In this document: positions 23,619 through 36,294 of the stretch, one piece after another
Position numbering within the stretch: the stretch's first letter is position 1
Layout of the letters: each line of letters begins with the position of its first letter
Source: Xenopus tropicalis
Taxonomy: Eukaryota > Chordata > Amphibia > Anura > Pipidae
DNA length: 64,000 nucleotides
Assembly (NCBI RefSeq): GCF_000004195.4
Contig: NC_030677.2
Location: 172,968,019-173,032,018 of the forward strand
Reading direction: 5' to 3'
Made by a program: the position numbers and the translations under genes
The notes under the pieces: model-generated
The model's input: only the letters and a program-made list of their open reading frames with translations
Databases searched by the model: none
Told to the model about the DNA's origin: nothing

Positions 23619-23628
23619 GTCACATGAC
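23619..23628. promoter_or_regulatory. Extended E-box GTCACATGAC
   Basis: A 10-bp near-palindrome of the USF/MITF/TFE class in the core of the CpG-rich region. Human promoter 1A is known to contain functional E-box and CCAAT elements. On the minus strand it also contains ATGTGA, a start codon directly followed by a stop, which would be a minimal uORF if transcription starts upstream of it. Confidence 0.55.
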
Positions 23629-23670
23629 GCTGTCACACACACCCAAATGCTCTAGCGCTGAAGGTGAGAA

Positions 23671-23680
23671 GGGGGCGGGG
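23671..23680. promoter_or_regulatory. GC box (Sp/KLF-type)
   Basis: The motif GGGGGCGGGG sits about 130 bp upstream of the exon 1A donor, a usual place for an Sp1-type site in a TATA-less promoter. Confidence 0.5.
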
Positions 23681-23941
23681 TAGCGGGAGCGCGCTCAGCC
23701 TCTCATTCTGCGCCCACAAAAAAATAGACTGGTTTTTGCCAGCCGCCAGTAATTTCCTGACAGAAAGCCACATTACACCCCGAATAATCAGTGAAAAGCC
23801 TGTCTGCTAATTAGGGACAGAATCAGGATTTATTCACTCACAAGGAGAAGGTTCGCTGACACTGGGCGACTTCCCCGCACACAATATCAACTGAGTGTGC
23901 GCCATGTCTGAGCCTAAGACTGACATGTTATGCTGAGCAAT

Positions 23942-25381
23942 CAGTGCTGTCCAACTGGCGGCCCGTGGGCCAGATGTGTGCACCCCCCCCACCTGTCTAA
24001 CAGCTGTGACTTCTTACCTTTGTATAAGCTTTAAATGGTATTAGTACTGAGATTAATTCAGGTTTAGACCATAGATTCAGGCTTTAATCCCCTGCATTGT
24101 TTGAACATGCAATCACCTTTACTTTTTACCCTTTTTAGTCCTTGTATTGTTCACACCTCAGGCTCAGACTGTAAGCCCCCACACTGTTCACACCTCCGAT
24201 GTGTGCCATACTCTGCCCTATTCTGTCTATATGCCATACTCTGCCTGCCCTACGCTGCCTGTGGGTGCCATACTCTGCCTGCCCTACGCTGCCTGTGGGT
24301 GCCATACTCTGCCTGCCCTACGCTGCCTGTGGGTGCCATACTCTGCCTGCCCTACGCTGCCTGTGGGTGCCATACTCTGCCTGCCCTACGCTGCCTGTGG
24401 GTGCCATACTCTGCCTGCCCTACGCTGCCTGTGGGTGCCATACTCTGCCTGCCCTACGCTGCCTGTGTGTGCCATACTCTGCCTGCCCTATGCGGCCTGT
24501 GTGTGCCATACTCTGCCTGCCCTATGCGGCCTGTGTGTGCCATACGCTGCCCTCCCTACCCTGCCTGTGTGTGCCATACTCTGCCTGCCCTATGCTGCCT
24601 GTGTGTGCCATACTCTGCCTGCCCTATGCGGCCTGTGTGTGCCATACTCTGCCTGCCCTATGCGGCCTGTGTGTGCCATACGCTGCCCTCCCTACCCTGC
24701 CTGTGTGTGCCATACTCTGCCTGCCCTACGCTGCCTGTGTGTGCCATACTCTGCCTGCCCTATGCGGCCTGTGTGTGCCATACGCTGCCCTCCCTACCCT
24801 GCCTGTGTGTGCCATACTCTGCCTGCCCTATGCTGCCTGTGTGCCATACTCTGCCAGCCCTATGCAGCCTGTGTGTGCCATACTCTGCCTGCTCTACCCT
24901 GCCTGTGTGTGCCATACTCTGCCTGCCCTACGCTGCCTGTGTGTGCCATATTCTGCCTGCCCTATGCTGCCTTTGGGTGGTGAACCTGGCAGGGGTTTGT
25001 TCCGTGAGTTTGTTAGCATTCGGAAAGTCATTATATGGTCCCTAAGGTGTGTAATTATATGCTGGGGGTTGCTGTGCTATCCACAGGGGAGGAGGAGGCA
25101 TATGGATTTAAGGGTGTGTCTTAATATGACATAATATAATTCTTTAAAAAATGAATGAAGGGTGATATCGCTACAGTAAACACAAACCATTTAGGTTTTT
25201 GCTGGGCTACCACCATTAATGTGGGCATGGTCTTAAAAGCTCTTGTGATAACATGGGGGTGGTTTGAAGTGGGTGCCATTTAAAAAGGGGGAGTGATCAA
25301 AACCGGCTTCTATTAAAAGCCCTCCACCATGTAGGCCAGAAAAATTCTTGCCCTCGGTACCACAGAAGTCGGATAGCACTG
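23942..25381 (-). mobile_element. hAT-like non-autonomous element 1 with 34-bp minisatellite
   Basis: The left end CAGTGCTGTCCAACTGGCGG corresponds to the right end of the element at 36295. Its right end, reversed, reads CAGTGCTATCCGACTTCTGT, matching that element's left end. It is therefore the same family in inverse orientation. No clear 8-bp target duplication survives. It carries the tandem array at 24207-24975 and no transposase. Confidence 0.75.
24207..24975 (+). repeat. 34-bp minisatellite array inside hAT-like element 1
   Basis: About 22 units of a 34-bp motif centred on GCCATACTCTGCCTGCCCTA. Early units have GTGGGTG and later ones GTGTGTG, giving subfamilies. Because 34 is not a multiple of three, three units form a 34-codon cycle and all three frames stay open, which creates apparent ORFs of about 300 codons. 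These are not genes. Confidence 0.92.
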
Positions 25382-26631
25382 GTACATAAGATCCTCTCCT
25401 TTAGAAGATCAGAACCTGATTTGGCCAGAAACTAGCAGGGCCAAATCGTAAAGCTCCAAATGTTCAGCCCAAAGACCTACGATCAGAACAAAATGGGAGA
25501 AAAGACAGAATCAATGATTTTCAAGCCTGCACATGGGGCTGGAAAGGTAGTCAGGGGGGTTCCCTGTGTACCCAATAAAATGCCAACTTGTCAGCAGCAT
25601 ACATAGCCAACTTCAAGTGCACTCCAACTACTCATCCCTAGCAGCAATTCTCTTAACTGGAAACTGGGGATCACTCACCCTTCTATACAAAGACGCCAAA
25701 TGTAAATTTACAGTTGAACTGGCCTAGCTTGACCAGACCAATATAACCCTCCATAAGATCCTGGGTTAATAAGCAATAGATCACAGCAGCCCAGCATTGC
25801 TTGAACACAGATTTCATCACCATTCTGATATTTCCCATTATTTAAATTTTTAAAGATAAGAAGAAACAAAATGTCAGCAGGACAATTTTAAAAGCTTATG
25901 GTGAAGAAAGTCACATATGCAAGCAATTTACACAAAGCAGTGGCAAATTAAAAAGTGGAATTACATTAAGAGGAAGATGATAAGGGAAGGGTAGATGTTA
26001 AAAAAAAAACATTCAGTTAAATGTATATTTGTGTAGTTCAAGAGGGAAGCAAGAAATGCGAAAGTTGTTTCCCCTCACCTGAGGTTTAGGCACATAGACC
26101 TTGAAATGTTGGGGGATTTCCTTACAAAATGTTAATTACAACAGGGACTTCCTGCTAAGAGATTCTCATTGTGTAAGTGTCTCAACCCATGAACCAGGGG
26201 TGTAATAATTCTCTTTGGGCTGTGCCGCTCCTTGCTTTTGATCTGGCCATACACCCCCCCAGCTTCTCCCACATGCTATCACTGCCCAGCCAATGCCTAC
26301 ACCATCCAAAAGCACTGGACCCGATTGGAATTATGGCCCCAGGCCACCACAGGCCTTATGGGGATCTGCCACTGAGCTGGATAAGTGCAAAGTCATGCAG
26401 GCTCTATGCGTCACCACAGACTCAAGAAACTGCAGTAATACTGCAAAGAAGATAATAAGGGAATTACTGCTAACGCTCATCACCTACTAGGTTAAGCCAG
26501 TTGTTGTTTTGCTAAAGGGAGACTTGCATTGGTCACTCATACAGCCTACTTGACTGGCTATTCAGGTACATCCAAGTGTCTTGGAAGCACCTGTATGTAA
26601 TAAATGTGGGTGCACTATAAATTGCTAGGTA

Positions 26632-26815
26632 ATGCAGTCATAGGTTTCAGGTCTTGCGTTTTTTGGCGGATATCGGCTACATGTGCCTGCACCCGAGTGT
26701 ATTCAATGCTATCGGGTGCAGGCACAGGTAGGAGGATTTTTAAGGGTTTGTAATGTATTCTCGGCAAGCGGTTTTTGGGTTGCTGAAAATACGCAACATA
26801 CGCTACATGTGTCAT
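26632..26815. mobile_element. Palindromic repeat with 'GCTACATGTGCCTGCACCCG'
   Basis: Inverted words TGCCTGCACCCGA and TCGGGTGCAGGCA fold around 26700. Related to the larger copy at 28383-28711. The left and right ends are approximate. Confidence 0.5.
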
Positions 26816-27496
26816 TACAAAACTTTTACGGTAAAAATTATAATCCACCTCTTGGGTAACACTGGATAAAGTAAAAGGAAGTCTTATCATTTTTCAACAA
26901 GTTTTACTTGTGTGAAACAGAAGCAAATCTAACAAAGTTCATAGCTCAACAGTTAACTCTGCAATTTTACATGTTATGGCTAGAGACTTTCTTTGAATAG
27001 AATCGTAATATATACAGAACAAAAAACAATATCAATTTTAGTATCATTGGTCAGTTTAAATAGAAACCCATTTTCGTGCTGTAAATAAGTTTTTCACTAC
27101 AGATGTGCCTCTAAAGCAATGAAAAAGGGAGGAACTCACTGGAACAGTCTCTCTTTGTCTCTCTCTCCCCAATTTTTGAGCGAGTTGTTCATCCCACCGT
27201 GAGCCCCCAGACACAGCAGTTTGTTATCCAGCAGCAAAAAAATGCTTAACTAATGTACTGAAAAACATAAAACATGAAGAACATCATAATACAAGATATA
27301 ATAAATAGGAATAAGTATAAACAGTAACACGGTATCTTTATTATAGTTCTTAAATAACAATGCAGGACAGAACAAAGTACACATTGTGAACGCCTCTAAT
27401 GCAGAATAACACTTCAACAAGAAATGCAGAGGGACTAGTAGAGGTTGTGAGGGATGGCAATCAGCTTAGTTAAATGCTTCTAAAAAACAGTGGTAT

Positions 27497-27651
27497 TTAA
27501 GGGCTATGACACACAGAGCAACTTGTAGGCAGCTACTTGTTGCGGCTACAAATTGCGATCTATAAAACTCATGTAGAGACAATTATTATTGTGTACTTTG
27601 TAGCTGTGACAAGTACCTGGCTAAAAGTAGCTCTTGTGTCACTGCCCTTAA
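27497..27651. mobile_element. Palindromic MITE family C, short variant
   Basis: The ends TTAAGGGCTATGACACAC and GTGTCACTGCCCTTAA are inverted, with the inner pair CTACTTG / CAAGTA. About 155 bp. Confidence 0.65.
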
Positions 27652-27734
27652 ACATGACTGTTTTCTTTTAAGTTTTTTAATAATAACAATTGATTCTCAA
27701 TAAGAATCACTTCCATTGCTTTAATGAAAAAGTT

Positions 27735-27930
27735 GGATCTGTATTTGCTTGGGACCTGGGGTTTTCAAAAGAAGGGAACTATCCATATTTTGGATCTCCA
27801 TGCCTTAAGCCTACAAAAATTATTTTGAACATTAAATAAACCCAATAGGACTATTTTGGCAGAAAAAGCAGAATCTTTAATCATTGGTAGTATCGCCTTA
27901 TGAAACAAAGGGAAATACAAAATTTATGCT
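27735..27930. mobile_element. MITE family A, partial
   Basis: Contains TTGCTTGGGACCTGGGGTTTT and TTTTGGATCTCCATGCCTTAA, as in the other family A copies. The right end is lost. Confidence 0.6.
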
Positions 27931-28382
27931 AATCTCTCAAATTCCAAAAAAGACATTTGAAAGCTAAGTCAAACACAAGCACTGTCAAACACTGGCCAAC
28001 TTTGTATAGCATGACTTATTGGTCTGTGTATTTGGCCAAAACAATGGTCTGTCCAACCAATATCAGTTCCAGAAACTATTGGGCAGATCTAAAAATTACA
28101 TTAAGAACCACGTTGGGCTGCTGATCTGCCCAATCTGGCTCACCACATGGTTTACCAAACTGGGGAGGGAACTTGCAGACCCTCAACCCCTCTCCCTACC
28201 CATCTCATTAAAGTTTGAAGTGGCCGATTGGAGAGGGGGAACTGCCATTCAGTAGAGCCCGCAATCCAGGCCCACTTTGTACCCTGGGCCCCCCATGAGG
28301 TCTGCTGTATAGAAGCTATGTCACTGCTTAACACTCAAGTGGCTCATTCTATGTAAGGCCAGGTGTAAATATCATTGACTCT

Positions 28383-28711
28383 CTAAGGCAAATTGCCACA
28401 CCGTGCGTATGGCGTATATTTTCGGCAAGCCCAAAAAACGCTTGCCAAAAATATACGCCATACGCTCCTACCTGTGCCTGCACCCAAATGAATGGAATAT
28501 GCTCAGGTGCAGGCACTTGTAGCCGAAATCCGCATAAAAACTTGAGAGAATGCAAAGTCTTGCGTTTACGGATTTCAGCTACATGTGCCTGAACCAAGCT
28601 TATTCCATTCATTTGGGTGCAGGCACAGGTAGGATTGTACGGCGCAAATTTTTGGCAAGTGTTTTTTGGCTTACCGAAAATATACATCATACACATGGTG
28701 TGGCATTAGCC
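28383..28711. mobile_element. Palindromic MITE ('GCCACACCGTGCGTATGGCG')
   Basis: The left end TAAGGCAAATTGCCACACC and right end GGTGTGGCATTAGCCTA are inverted. Several inner repeats of GTGCCTGCACCCAA and its complement give a multi-hairpin. Confidence 0.62.
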
Positions 28712-29654
28712 TAAAAGCTATTAATGTTTGCACTGCTAACTGCAGCTGAATCAATATAAAAAGATCACCCCCTTGATTAAGTAAACATACCACTGTTTCA
28801 TTGGTGACAATTAACAAAAGCTACAAGACCATATATTTCCAGTCTTTAACAAATACATTCTGCAGTGCAATATTATTAAGAAACTGTCATATGTTATAAG
28901 TTTACTCATTGAAAACAAAAGTTAGTTGAGCTTTTGATAGTATTAGTCCCATGTCTAGCTATAACTAAATAAAAGGCCTGAATATTATGTGGCTTAATAT
29001 AAGCCAGAGGCGATTAGGCTCTCTGTAACAGGCGGGTATATACGGTATACAGAAATACTTTTTCATGCAAATGGTACGGAACACAAGCTGGTTACTTTAA
29101 GAATACAAGAGGCCTTTCTCTCTTTTCTCTTCTTTATTTTGCGTTGTGGCACCACTAACATATTTGGAAGTAGGCTTTGTAAAATCAGCCCAGTTCTCAA
29201 GCTCTACACAATGAAGATTGGACATTTAATTGGCTAGCTGTCACTTAAAACTACTTTGAAAAGCTTCCACTGCATGCTAATTCCCATAGTTTCTATGATA
29301 GGAAACTCTGGTATTTTACCTGAGCGGATGGTGCATAAAAACCACTACAATGGCTTACACTGCACAAAGCTAATACAAGAATATTAACTTGTAAAATACA
29401 TAGATATATTCCAATAAGGCAGATCAGTTAGGATTTCCTCTGTTTGCAAAATTGTCATTACTTGTCAGTTTGATGATACAAGCTAAACTTCAGCACAGTT
29501 CATGTTATGCTGAGAATATGCAGACGTGACAGTCTGTACTTGTTGCTCCACTTGGTTATTTACATAGGGGGAGCATACAAACTAATCATACTTTCACTCT
29601 ATAAATATGTAAAACCTTACTCATGAACATCATTTTTTTTTTTTTTTTTATTTT

Positions 29655-30191
29655 TTAAATATTACTATTTCAATTGAAGCACCTTGCTTTACCCTAAGAA
29701 ATGATTGCTTTCTATTGTGTTTGTCAAGCAAAATAAACTTCACTTACACTATATACATTTTTTGAAACGTATTTCCTTCAGCACTGGAATTCACCATTGC
29801 AGAAAACAGGCAGGCTACATTTTGTGGACACTGTTATTAAGGCAAGCTGTGCACCCTGCCAAAATCTTGTGTATGTGCCAGTATGGGGGGACCTGATGCC
29901 CATATCCATGCACTGGCTACATAATTACATGATAAGGAGGGAGGGGGGATGAGAGGAGGGCAGTGACATCTAAGAAGTCCTGAATTGAAAGTGAAAGTAA
30001 CTGACTGCCCCACCCCTATGCCTAAGGCATAGAGGCGGGGCAGGTAATATATGATTGACAGCTGGGACTTTTAAATGCTTATATAATAGGTATAGATGTG
30101 TTAATAAAAAAATGACTTTGGGTTACATGTTTAATTTGAAAAGGGTTTTTATTATACAGCTTTTTATGTCTGGGTGACAGGTCTGCTTTAA
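29655..30191 (+). mobile_element. TTAA-flanked MITE family B, copy 1
   Basis: The right end, ATGTCTGGGTGACAGGTCTGCTTTAA, is the reverse complement of the left end of the copy at 38747. Shared inner words include CAAGCAAAATAAAC and GGCATAGAGG. TTAA lies at both ends. Confidence 0.65.
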
Positions 30192-32427
30192 GTCAACAAT
30201 ACTGGGCTTGAAAAAATACCTAAGGCTTAATGTTTGCCAGTTGCCTATTTCCATATATGCCTTAACAAGAGAGACATGAATCCACAAAAGGATACTGGTA
30301 ATAAATTAAGTTAATTATGCTTCAATGATACTCATGAGTTAGAGCTTGCATACATGGTTTTTATGAAAATCAAGGATTTTCTCATGCAAACATTACATTC
30401 CTACTTAGAAGTACAGTTTAACAGCCTAATCATCATGTATACACGTGAAGCTAACTAAAATGTACGTCATGTTTTCTGTCTCAAAAGCACTGCATGGGTA
30501 TAGGGTAGAGTCATAACAAAAACTGTAAAAATAATTGGTTCGCTTATGTAACTAACAGTCCCCTGAAAAAGGCAAGGCATGTGGGTAAATTTGTGTACCC
30601 AGCATATTATAACATCCCAAAAATCTAAACGGTGGAGTATAGATTTACAAAGTACATACTTAATGACAGGTGATTGACTGGTTTGGTTCATAACGCAAGT
30701 CCAATGCTATGAGGCTGACCAAACAGTAGAAGATAGTTAAGCATTACAGCTTACTATATTGGTAATTAAACTTATGAAAGGAAAAAATGGATGCATACTA
30801 TGGGAAACTTGTTCGGCAGTGGTGTTTGATAATATTCTTATATTTGTGTATCACCTTGTCTTCAACTATTTGTTAAGACTATAAAGTAAATGGACCTTGA
30901 AGTCACTCTCTGACCTATTAGTGTATACAGTAAATAATGTAAAAAAACACCCACTAAGCGAAAAAAATAGTACTAACACCCAAGACAAAACAGCTTGAGA
31001 AAAGCAAAAGGTCACCAATTAAGTACTGCACTACTAGTGTAAAACAAACTTGAAACATAACTTTTAATTAATATACCTCCTAATGAATGTAAATAAAAAC
31101 AGAAAACATACAATGCTCTAGCAGCGCTGTAACCTGACTCTTGGGGGCTGATCAGTTAACAAACAACTGTTAATATTTCTACTTGGCCAAAAAAAAAAAA
31201 AACATGGTCGTGTTTTTTTTTTTTTTTACTCCATTATGTTTTTTTATGCTGCAATCACATTTTTTGGCCACAGATATACTGCAATTTTAAAGTGAAGACA
31301 TGTACATTTGGAAAATATCTCTTCATCTTAAAGGGGAATTTATTATTATGTCCAATATTTATTGGACTAATAGAACTTAATAACAGATCATGGATTACTA
31401 TGGTTTGCTAAACTATTATGGCTTTTTACATGCTGATCTTTACCTAATGGAAACCTGAATGTAAATGATGCATCATGATCAATTGGGAGACATGATTTTG
31501 CTTACCCCAAGGTTAACAATACATAACAGTAGACAGATCTTACTCAAGTCAATGGGAGACAATGGGATGGACTCAGAGTCACACAGGGGAAAAAAATCCT
31601 CATGTGCTATAGCCACAAAATTTATACTAAAGTGTGGTGAATCTAGGATTGAGCACCTCATGTGCAACACATAGCAAATTATCAATTGATGTGTGTGTAA
31701 GGGTGATGTTTAAAGGGTCAGTAACAGCAAGAAATGAAAATACCCTGAACGTATTTACATTTAAAAAGGGACCCAAATCCAAAAACTTAACTGATGTAAA
31801 CTTACTCTTCTCTGAAAAATCAAAGGAGGGTAATGGCATATGGTGTGTTTTGCCCACATTTATTTTTCCTCCAGCTCAGGCAACAAAACGTCTGGTGTCA
31901 GTGTGAATCACTGCCAGTAAAACATTTTAATTGTGTAACTGCCAGAAAATTCAGGAGTAGGCAATTTCTATGTGCCATTGAACTAAAGCACGCTTAAGCA
32001 CTATAAATACCTCAGAAACCACAAAAAATAGAAAATAAATGTGAAATGCAAAAGTGCTCAGAGTATATTTACATCAATTCATTTTATTATTTACTCAAAC
32101 TTCACTTACAGTATAGGCTCCATATACAGAGATCATTATAGTTTATTTGAAAAAGGCTGTAGTTTTGGGGGGTTGTTTATAATTTATTTTTTATATTGAT
32201 TTTAGACAGGTAAGCCAGAAAATCAAATAAGGTGCATAAGTTGTACTTTAAGGAGCGGAAGTTGAAATTATATTCATCTTCCTCTTGTGTGGGTTTGTTT
32301 GGACAACAGATCAAACAGGGCTTCTACTTCAAAGAACACATGTAACCCTATGTAACCACAGGGGAGTGGAGAATGTACTCTACACCTTTGCTCTCATTCT
32401 AGACACGCTGGGTGTATCATTTAAATA

Positions 32428-33025
32428 ACAGGTATGGGATCCATTATCTAGAAATCTGTTATCCAGAAGCCTCCGAATTAGACTCCATTTTAAGCAAATA
32501 AATCAGATTTTGAAAAATGATTACCAGTACTCAGTACTAGTATGCTATAGAATGGCCAATTCTAAGCAACTTTTCAAATGGTCTTTGTTATTCATTCCTT
32601 ATAGTTCAATTATTTGCCCTCTTCTTCTTGCTCTTTGTACCTTTCAAATGGGGGGGAGGGGGGGTCACTAACCCCAAAAGCCAAAAACTATTGCTCTGTG
32701 GGCTACAGTTTCATGGTTATTGTTACTTTTTATAACTTATATTTCTATTTAGGTCCTCTCCTATTCATATATCAGTCTCTCATTCAAAACACTCCCTGGT
32801 TGATAAGGTAATTTGGACCCTAGAAATCAGATAGCTGTTGAAACTCTGAACAGGCGAGTTGCTGAACAAAAATTTAAATTAAAAAAAAAACAAATAAAAA
32901 ATAAAGACGAAATGCATATTGCCATACTAAAAGTTAACTCAAAAGTGAACAACCACTTTAAGGTATGGAGATCCACAGTACAGAAGGACCCCATATCTGA
33001 AAACCCCCAGGACCCATACCTGTAT
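32428..33025 (-). mobile_element. MITE family A copy split by a T2-like MITE
   Basis: The outer parts 32428-32510 and 32965-33025 carry the family A ends ACAGGTATGGGATCC and GGACCCATACCTGT. Between them is a diverged copy of the T2-like element seen at 60495, including GCAACTTTTCAA, TCCTCTCCTATTCATATA and AAGTGAACAACC.CTTTAA. It joins at the TTAA that family A normally has after CTCCATACC. Confidence 0.62.
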
Positions 33026-33897
33026 CAATACTGCACAATATTACCTCTATTGCTCTCCTATGGCCGAAATGCTGGGATTTTTGTGCACGGATTTATAACA
33101 CCAAATCATTTCAGCTCACTGATCAACTCATTGCGTGCAAGGAGATAAAAAGAAGGAAACAGTGCTGGGAATAACCAAGCACAGATATGGTCTTTTCACA
33201 TCTTTTTCATTTGAAGCTGAAATGCCTTAATTGATGTGTAACATGGTTTACAGAAGTGTAGCACAGTACAGAATGCTAAACAAACAAAGCAACTCATAAC
33301 ACTAAAAAGCAATTTATCAAGGGCAAATCTAGAAAACTATTAAGATAAACACAAGGAATAATTAGCAAATGACTCATTCTGGCAAACCCCCTACCCCCCT
33401 TTCAATTGATATATTGCAAAAATTTGCACTTTTGGAACACGGAAAACAGGAAATGTACAGTGACTAAAAAACAATTTTCCGGTCACCTACCTAAAGTGCA
33501 TACATGCCTAAGGGCCCAGTACTGTGGAACTGTGGTTGGGGTGGAGCAGGGGAACAACCCAGAGCCAAAGGAAGAATTAATCTGCCCTTGAACATATACA
33601 TTTAATATACAGACTCTTCTACTGTGCAGCGCAAAATATCTGTTCATTTTTGTGGGGGTTTTTTTTTTTTCAAATGTAAAAAAAATGTGGAGCACAAATC
33701 TAACTGTTTCAAGAAAACAAATACATTTAGTTTTGTTTATTGTAACTGCCTTCTATTAACTAGAAACACCAAATATGTAACTATATTTGTAAGCACAATT
33801 AGGGGATGAGAACTATGCCAATTCGCAAACATTCTAATTCTTTGCTTTTTATGGATATACTTTTCCACAGATATTTTGTCATCTGTGCTGGAGGAAA

Positions 33898-34553
33898 TTA
33901 AAGTATAAGTAAACATTTTATTTTAAAATCCCTAAAAAGACTCTAAACAGCCCCTCTCTTCTGATTTAAGTCTAATGTTTTTTTCTAAGATGGAAGCTGA
34001 AACATGCAGAAATCAGTCACTTCCTTATGCGGTGTGAAACCCCACCCCTTTAGTATACTGAATATTCCTTCTCCTTTGAATAGGAAGCTTGTCAAAGAGC
34101 AGTCTATTGCGCATGCTTGCTGCCTCCTGTTCCAATGGAAATCAATCAGCCATGTGTAGTAGACAGCTCTTTGACCAGCCTTCTATTCTAAGAAGGAAGG
34201 CTCTGTATACTACAGAGAGCGGAGCTTTACGCTAGATAAGGAAGTAACTGATTTCTGCAACATGTTTAAGCTTCATCCCTTGAAAGGACATCACACTTAA
34301 GGGGTATATTTATCATGCTATGTAAAAAGTGGAGTAAAACAGTACCAGTAATGTTGCCTAGGGCAACCAATCAGCAATTAGATTTCAACAGTTAGAAAAC
34401 CAAAGCAAAGCATCTGATTGGCTGCTGAGAGCAACATCACCGTTAATGTTTTACTCCCCTTTTTACACAGCATGATAAACACCCCACAAAATGACATTTA
34501 GGGGTATAATAGTTTTAGGGATTTTAAAATAAAAAGACTTACTTATCCTTTAA
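33898..34553. mobile_element. TTAA-flanked MITE with a nested hairpin
   Basis: The ends TTAAAGTATAAGTAAACATT and AAGACTTACTTATCCTTTAA are inverted. The inner part has mirrored GAAACCCCACCCC and GGAGCTTTACGC-like blocks, and AGCAGTCTATTGCGCATGC occurs once. A second hairpin (34300-34487) is inserted near the right end. Confidence 0.68.
34300..34487. mobile_element. Nested hairpin MITE ('GGGGTATATTTATCATGC')
   Basis: AGGGGTATATTTATCATGCT against AGCATGATAAACACCCC, with the inner pair AAAAAGTGGAGTAAAAC / TTTTACTCCCCTTTTT. Same family as 961 and 55156. Confidence 0.7.
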
Positions 34554-35542
34554 CCGTGACCAACAAATGTCTTGTGTGCCTTTACACTCAAAGGACAGGA
34601 ACATCTGTAATAATTTACACAAAAGGTGGTAATAAAGGTTTCTAAAATAGAATACAATTCACAGTCAATTATAGCACAGCACCCCACAACCACTTATGGC
34701 GAGAAGTACATCAAAATGACAGCATTAATGTCTAGCAAAAGATAAAAGAAATGATAAAAAGAACAAGAGAGCAAACAAACGGTCAGACAAAAAAAAAAAA
34801 AAAACAAAACATATAAAATGCCCAACAGTCATTAGTACAAAGGCGGCAACAGAATTTACAGGTGCACAATGGTCAAGACAATAAGAAGAAACAAGCAAAA
34901 GAACAGACAGGACAGTGTAACAGGTAGGTCAGACAGCCACTGATGTTTTCAGATATTAGACCCCATACCTCTGCCATATTAATTGCTGGACAAATATGAA
35001 GAGTTTTTTTTTTAAAGCTAATTATAAAAGGCAGCATATCAGTAGTAAATTATTTTTTAATAGACTGTGTAATCTCAAACATCACTATTAATGATGCCTG
35101 GGCCAGCCTGAAACCCACAGGAACCACAGGTTTATTAGGGGGAAGGGTAGGTTAAAGCTGAAAAATGGGCAACTACCCATGACCAGCCTAGGACGAGGTT
35201 AAGAAGTTAGGGTGGATGCAGGACAAAACATTTCCAACCCACGTATAACAAAACTAGATCAGCTGAACAGTTAATCTTATTTAAAAAAAAAAAAAAAAAA
35301 AAAAGGCCATGCTGTATTCTCAAAACAATATTGGGAAATATATATATTGTTTAAGGTGTACACCATGTTATGAAGTGATTGCTACAACTTTAAAAATAGC
35401 ATGCCATTCCTATCAGTAAAAAAATAATATTTGTTAAAACAATGCAGCATCCTTTTATGTCATCAAGCATATGCTTAACATTTACAAAGACTAAGTAGCC
35501 TAATATGATGAAAATGTGTTTTTCTCCAAGTCTGTTAAAATT

Positions 35543-35628
35543 AGAGCTGGGCGGTATGACCAAAAATTTATATCACGGTATTTTTCAAAATTATATCGGT
35601 GTCACGGTATTTGACGGTATTTTTTTTT
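35543..35628. mobile_element. 'AGAGCTGGGCGGTATGACC' transposon end fragment
   Basis: TTAGAGCTGGGCGGTATGAC followed by several CACGGTATTT words is a terminus seen in many vertebrate DNA transposon fragments. Only this one end is present. Confidence 0.45.
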
Positions 35629-35689
35629 TCCATGCATGATTAGGTGTTAACCCCATTTCCTAATAAATTAGAGAATAATTACGGCAGTA

Positions 35690-35996
35690 TTGAAAATCAG
35701 AGTCAGGCAAGCGAAGGATCGGCGACAGAAATTGGCCAGATCTCGATCGGCCAGGTTAGAAAATCTGGTCGGATCGGGGACCGCATCGGCTCGTTGGTGC
35801 GGTCCCCGATCCGACTGCCCCATTGCCGCCCACATAATCCGATCGTCTGGCCCCAGGGCCAAACGATCGGATTATTATTTTTTTTACCTAAATGGTCCCC
35901 GATATCGCCCACCCGTAGGTGGGGATATCGGGGGAAGATCCGCTCGCTTGGCGACATCGCCAAGCGAGCGGATCTGCTTGTGTATGGCCACCTTAA
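35690..35996. mobile_element. 'GGCCATACACG'-type MITE, right part
   Basis: Contains the inverted pairs GATCGGGGACCGCATCGG / GGTCCCCGATCC, CGATCGTCTGGCCC / GGGCCAAACGATCG and GATCCGCTCGCTTGGCGA / GCCAAGCGAGCGGATC. It ends GTGTATGGCCACCTTAA. Confidence 0.62.
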
Positions 35997-36294
35997 AGCA
36001 ACTGGACTTGCTGAGCAATCCTGAAATCTTTTCACCACTCATCAGAGCTAAAGAAGCCTCTCAGCTGAGTGGTAAAACATTTTCAAGATTAGTCAGTCCA
36101 CTTGCTTTAGACTCCTACATACTAGCATACCATGACCTCGATTATTGGGCTTCCCATATGGTTTTGTGAAAATTAGATCACATAAATAACAAAACTATTA
36201 TTTAATGGCAAATACAATATGTACTGTTGTTGCATTAGCAGCTGCTTTTATTCTACTATCAGTTACCCTTTTACACATGCTGTATGAGTTACAT

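Larger units (their letters stand above)
23541..23640 (-). other. apc: apc non-coding exon 1 (1A), 5' UTR; 5' end uncertain
   Basis: The donor GTAGGT is at 23535-23540. The exon ends ATGGG, as the human 1A exon does in the transcript I remember (…GAAATGGG). It contains an ATGGAG start in good context and further in-frame ATGs. Splicing to 8314 would place this UTR directly before the APC start. The upper boundary is a guess, because no initiation site can be read from sequence. Confidence 0.75.
23450..23720 (-). promoter_or_regulatory. apc: CpG-rich apc promoter 1A region
   Basis: This is the sharpest rise in CpG density in an otherwise AT-rich 64 kb. It contains a GC box (23671-23680), an extended E-box (23619-23628) and a first-exon donor. 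It lies about 15 kb upstream of the ATG exon, as the human 1A promoter does. There is no clear TATA box, so dispersed initiation is expected. A good plus-strand donor-like AAG|GTGAGAAG near 23661-23671 leaves room for a divergent transcript. Confidence 0.8.

Noticed and set aside
24200..24980. Possible CRISPR-like array (regular repeats)
   Set aside because: Units are contiguous with no unique spacers, in a vertebrate genome and inside a transposon.
24101..25134. Three overlapping open frames of about 280-314 codons, rich in Cys, Leu and Pro
   Set aside because: They are the three frames of a 34-bp tandem repeat without stops in its unit. The protein repeats only because three units make 102 bp. 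No gene features support them.
35644..36169. Frames of 111-159 codons on both strands
   Set aside because: Built by inverted repeats of a 'GGCCATACACG'-type MITE.
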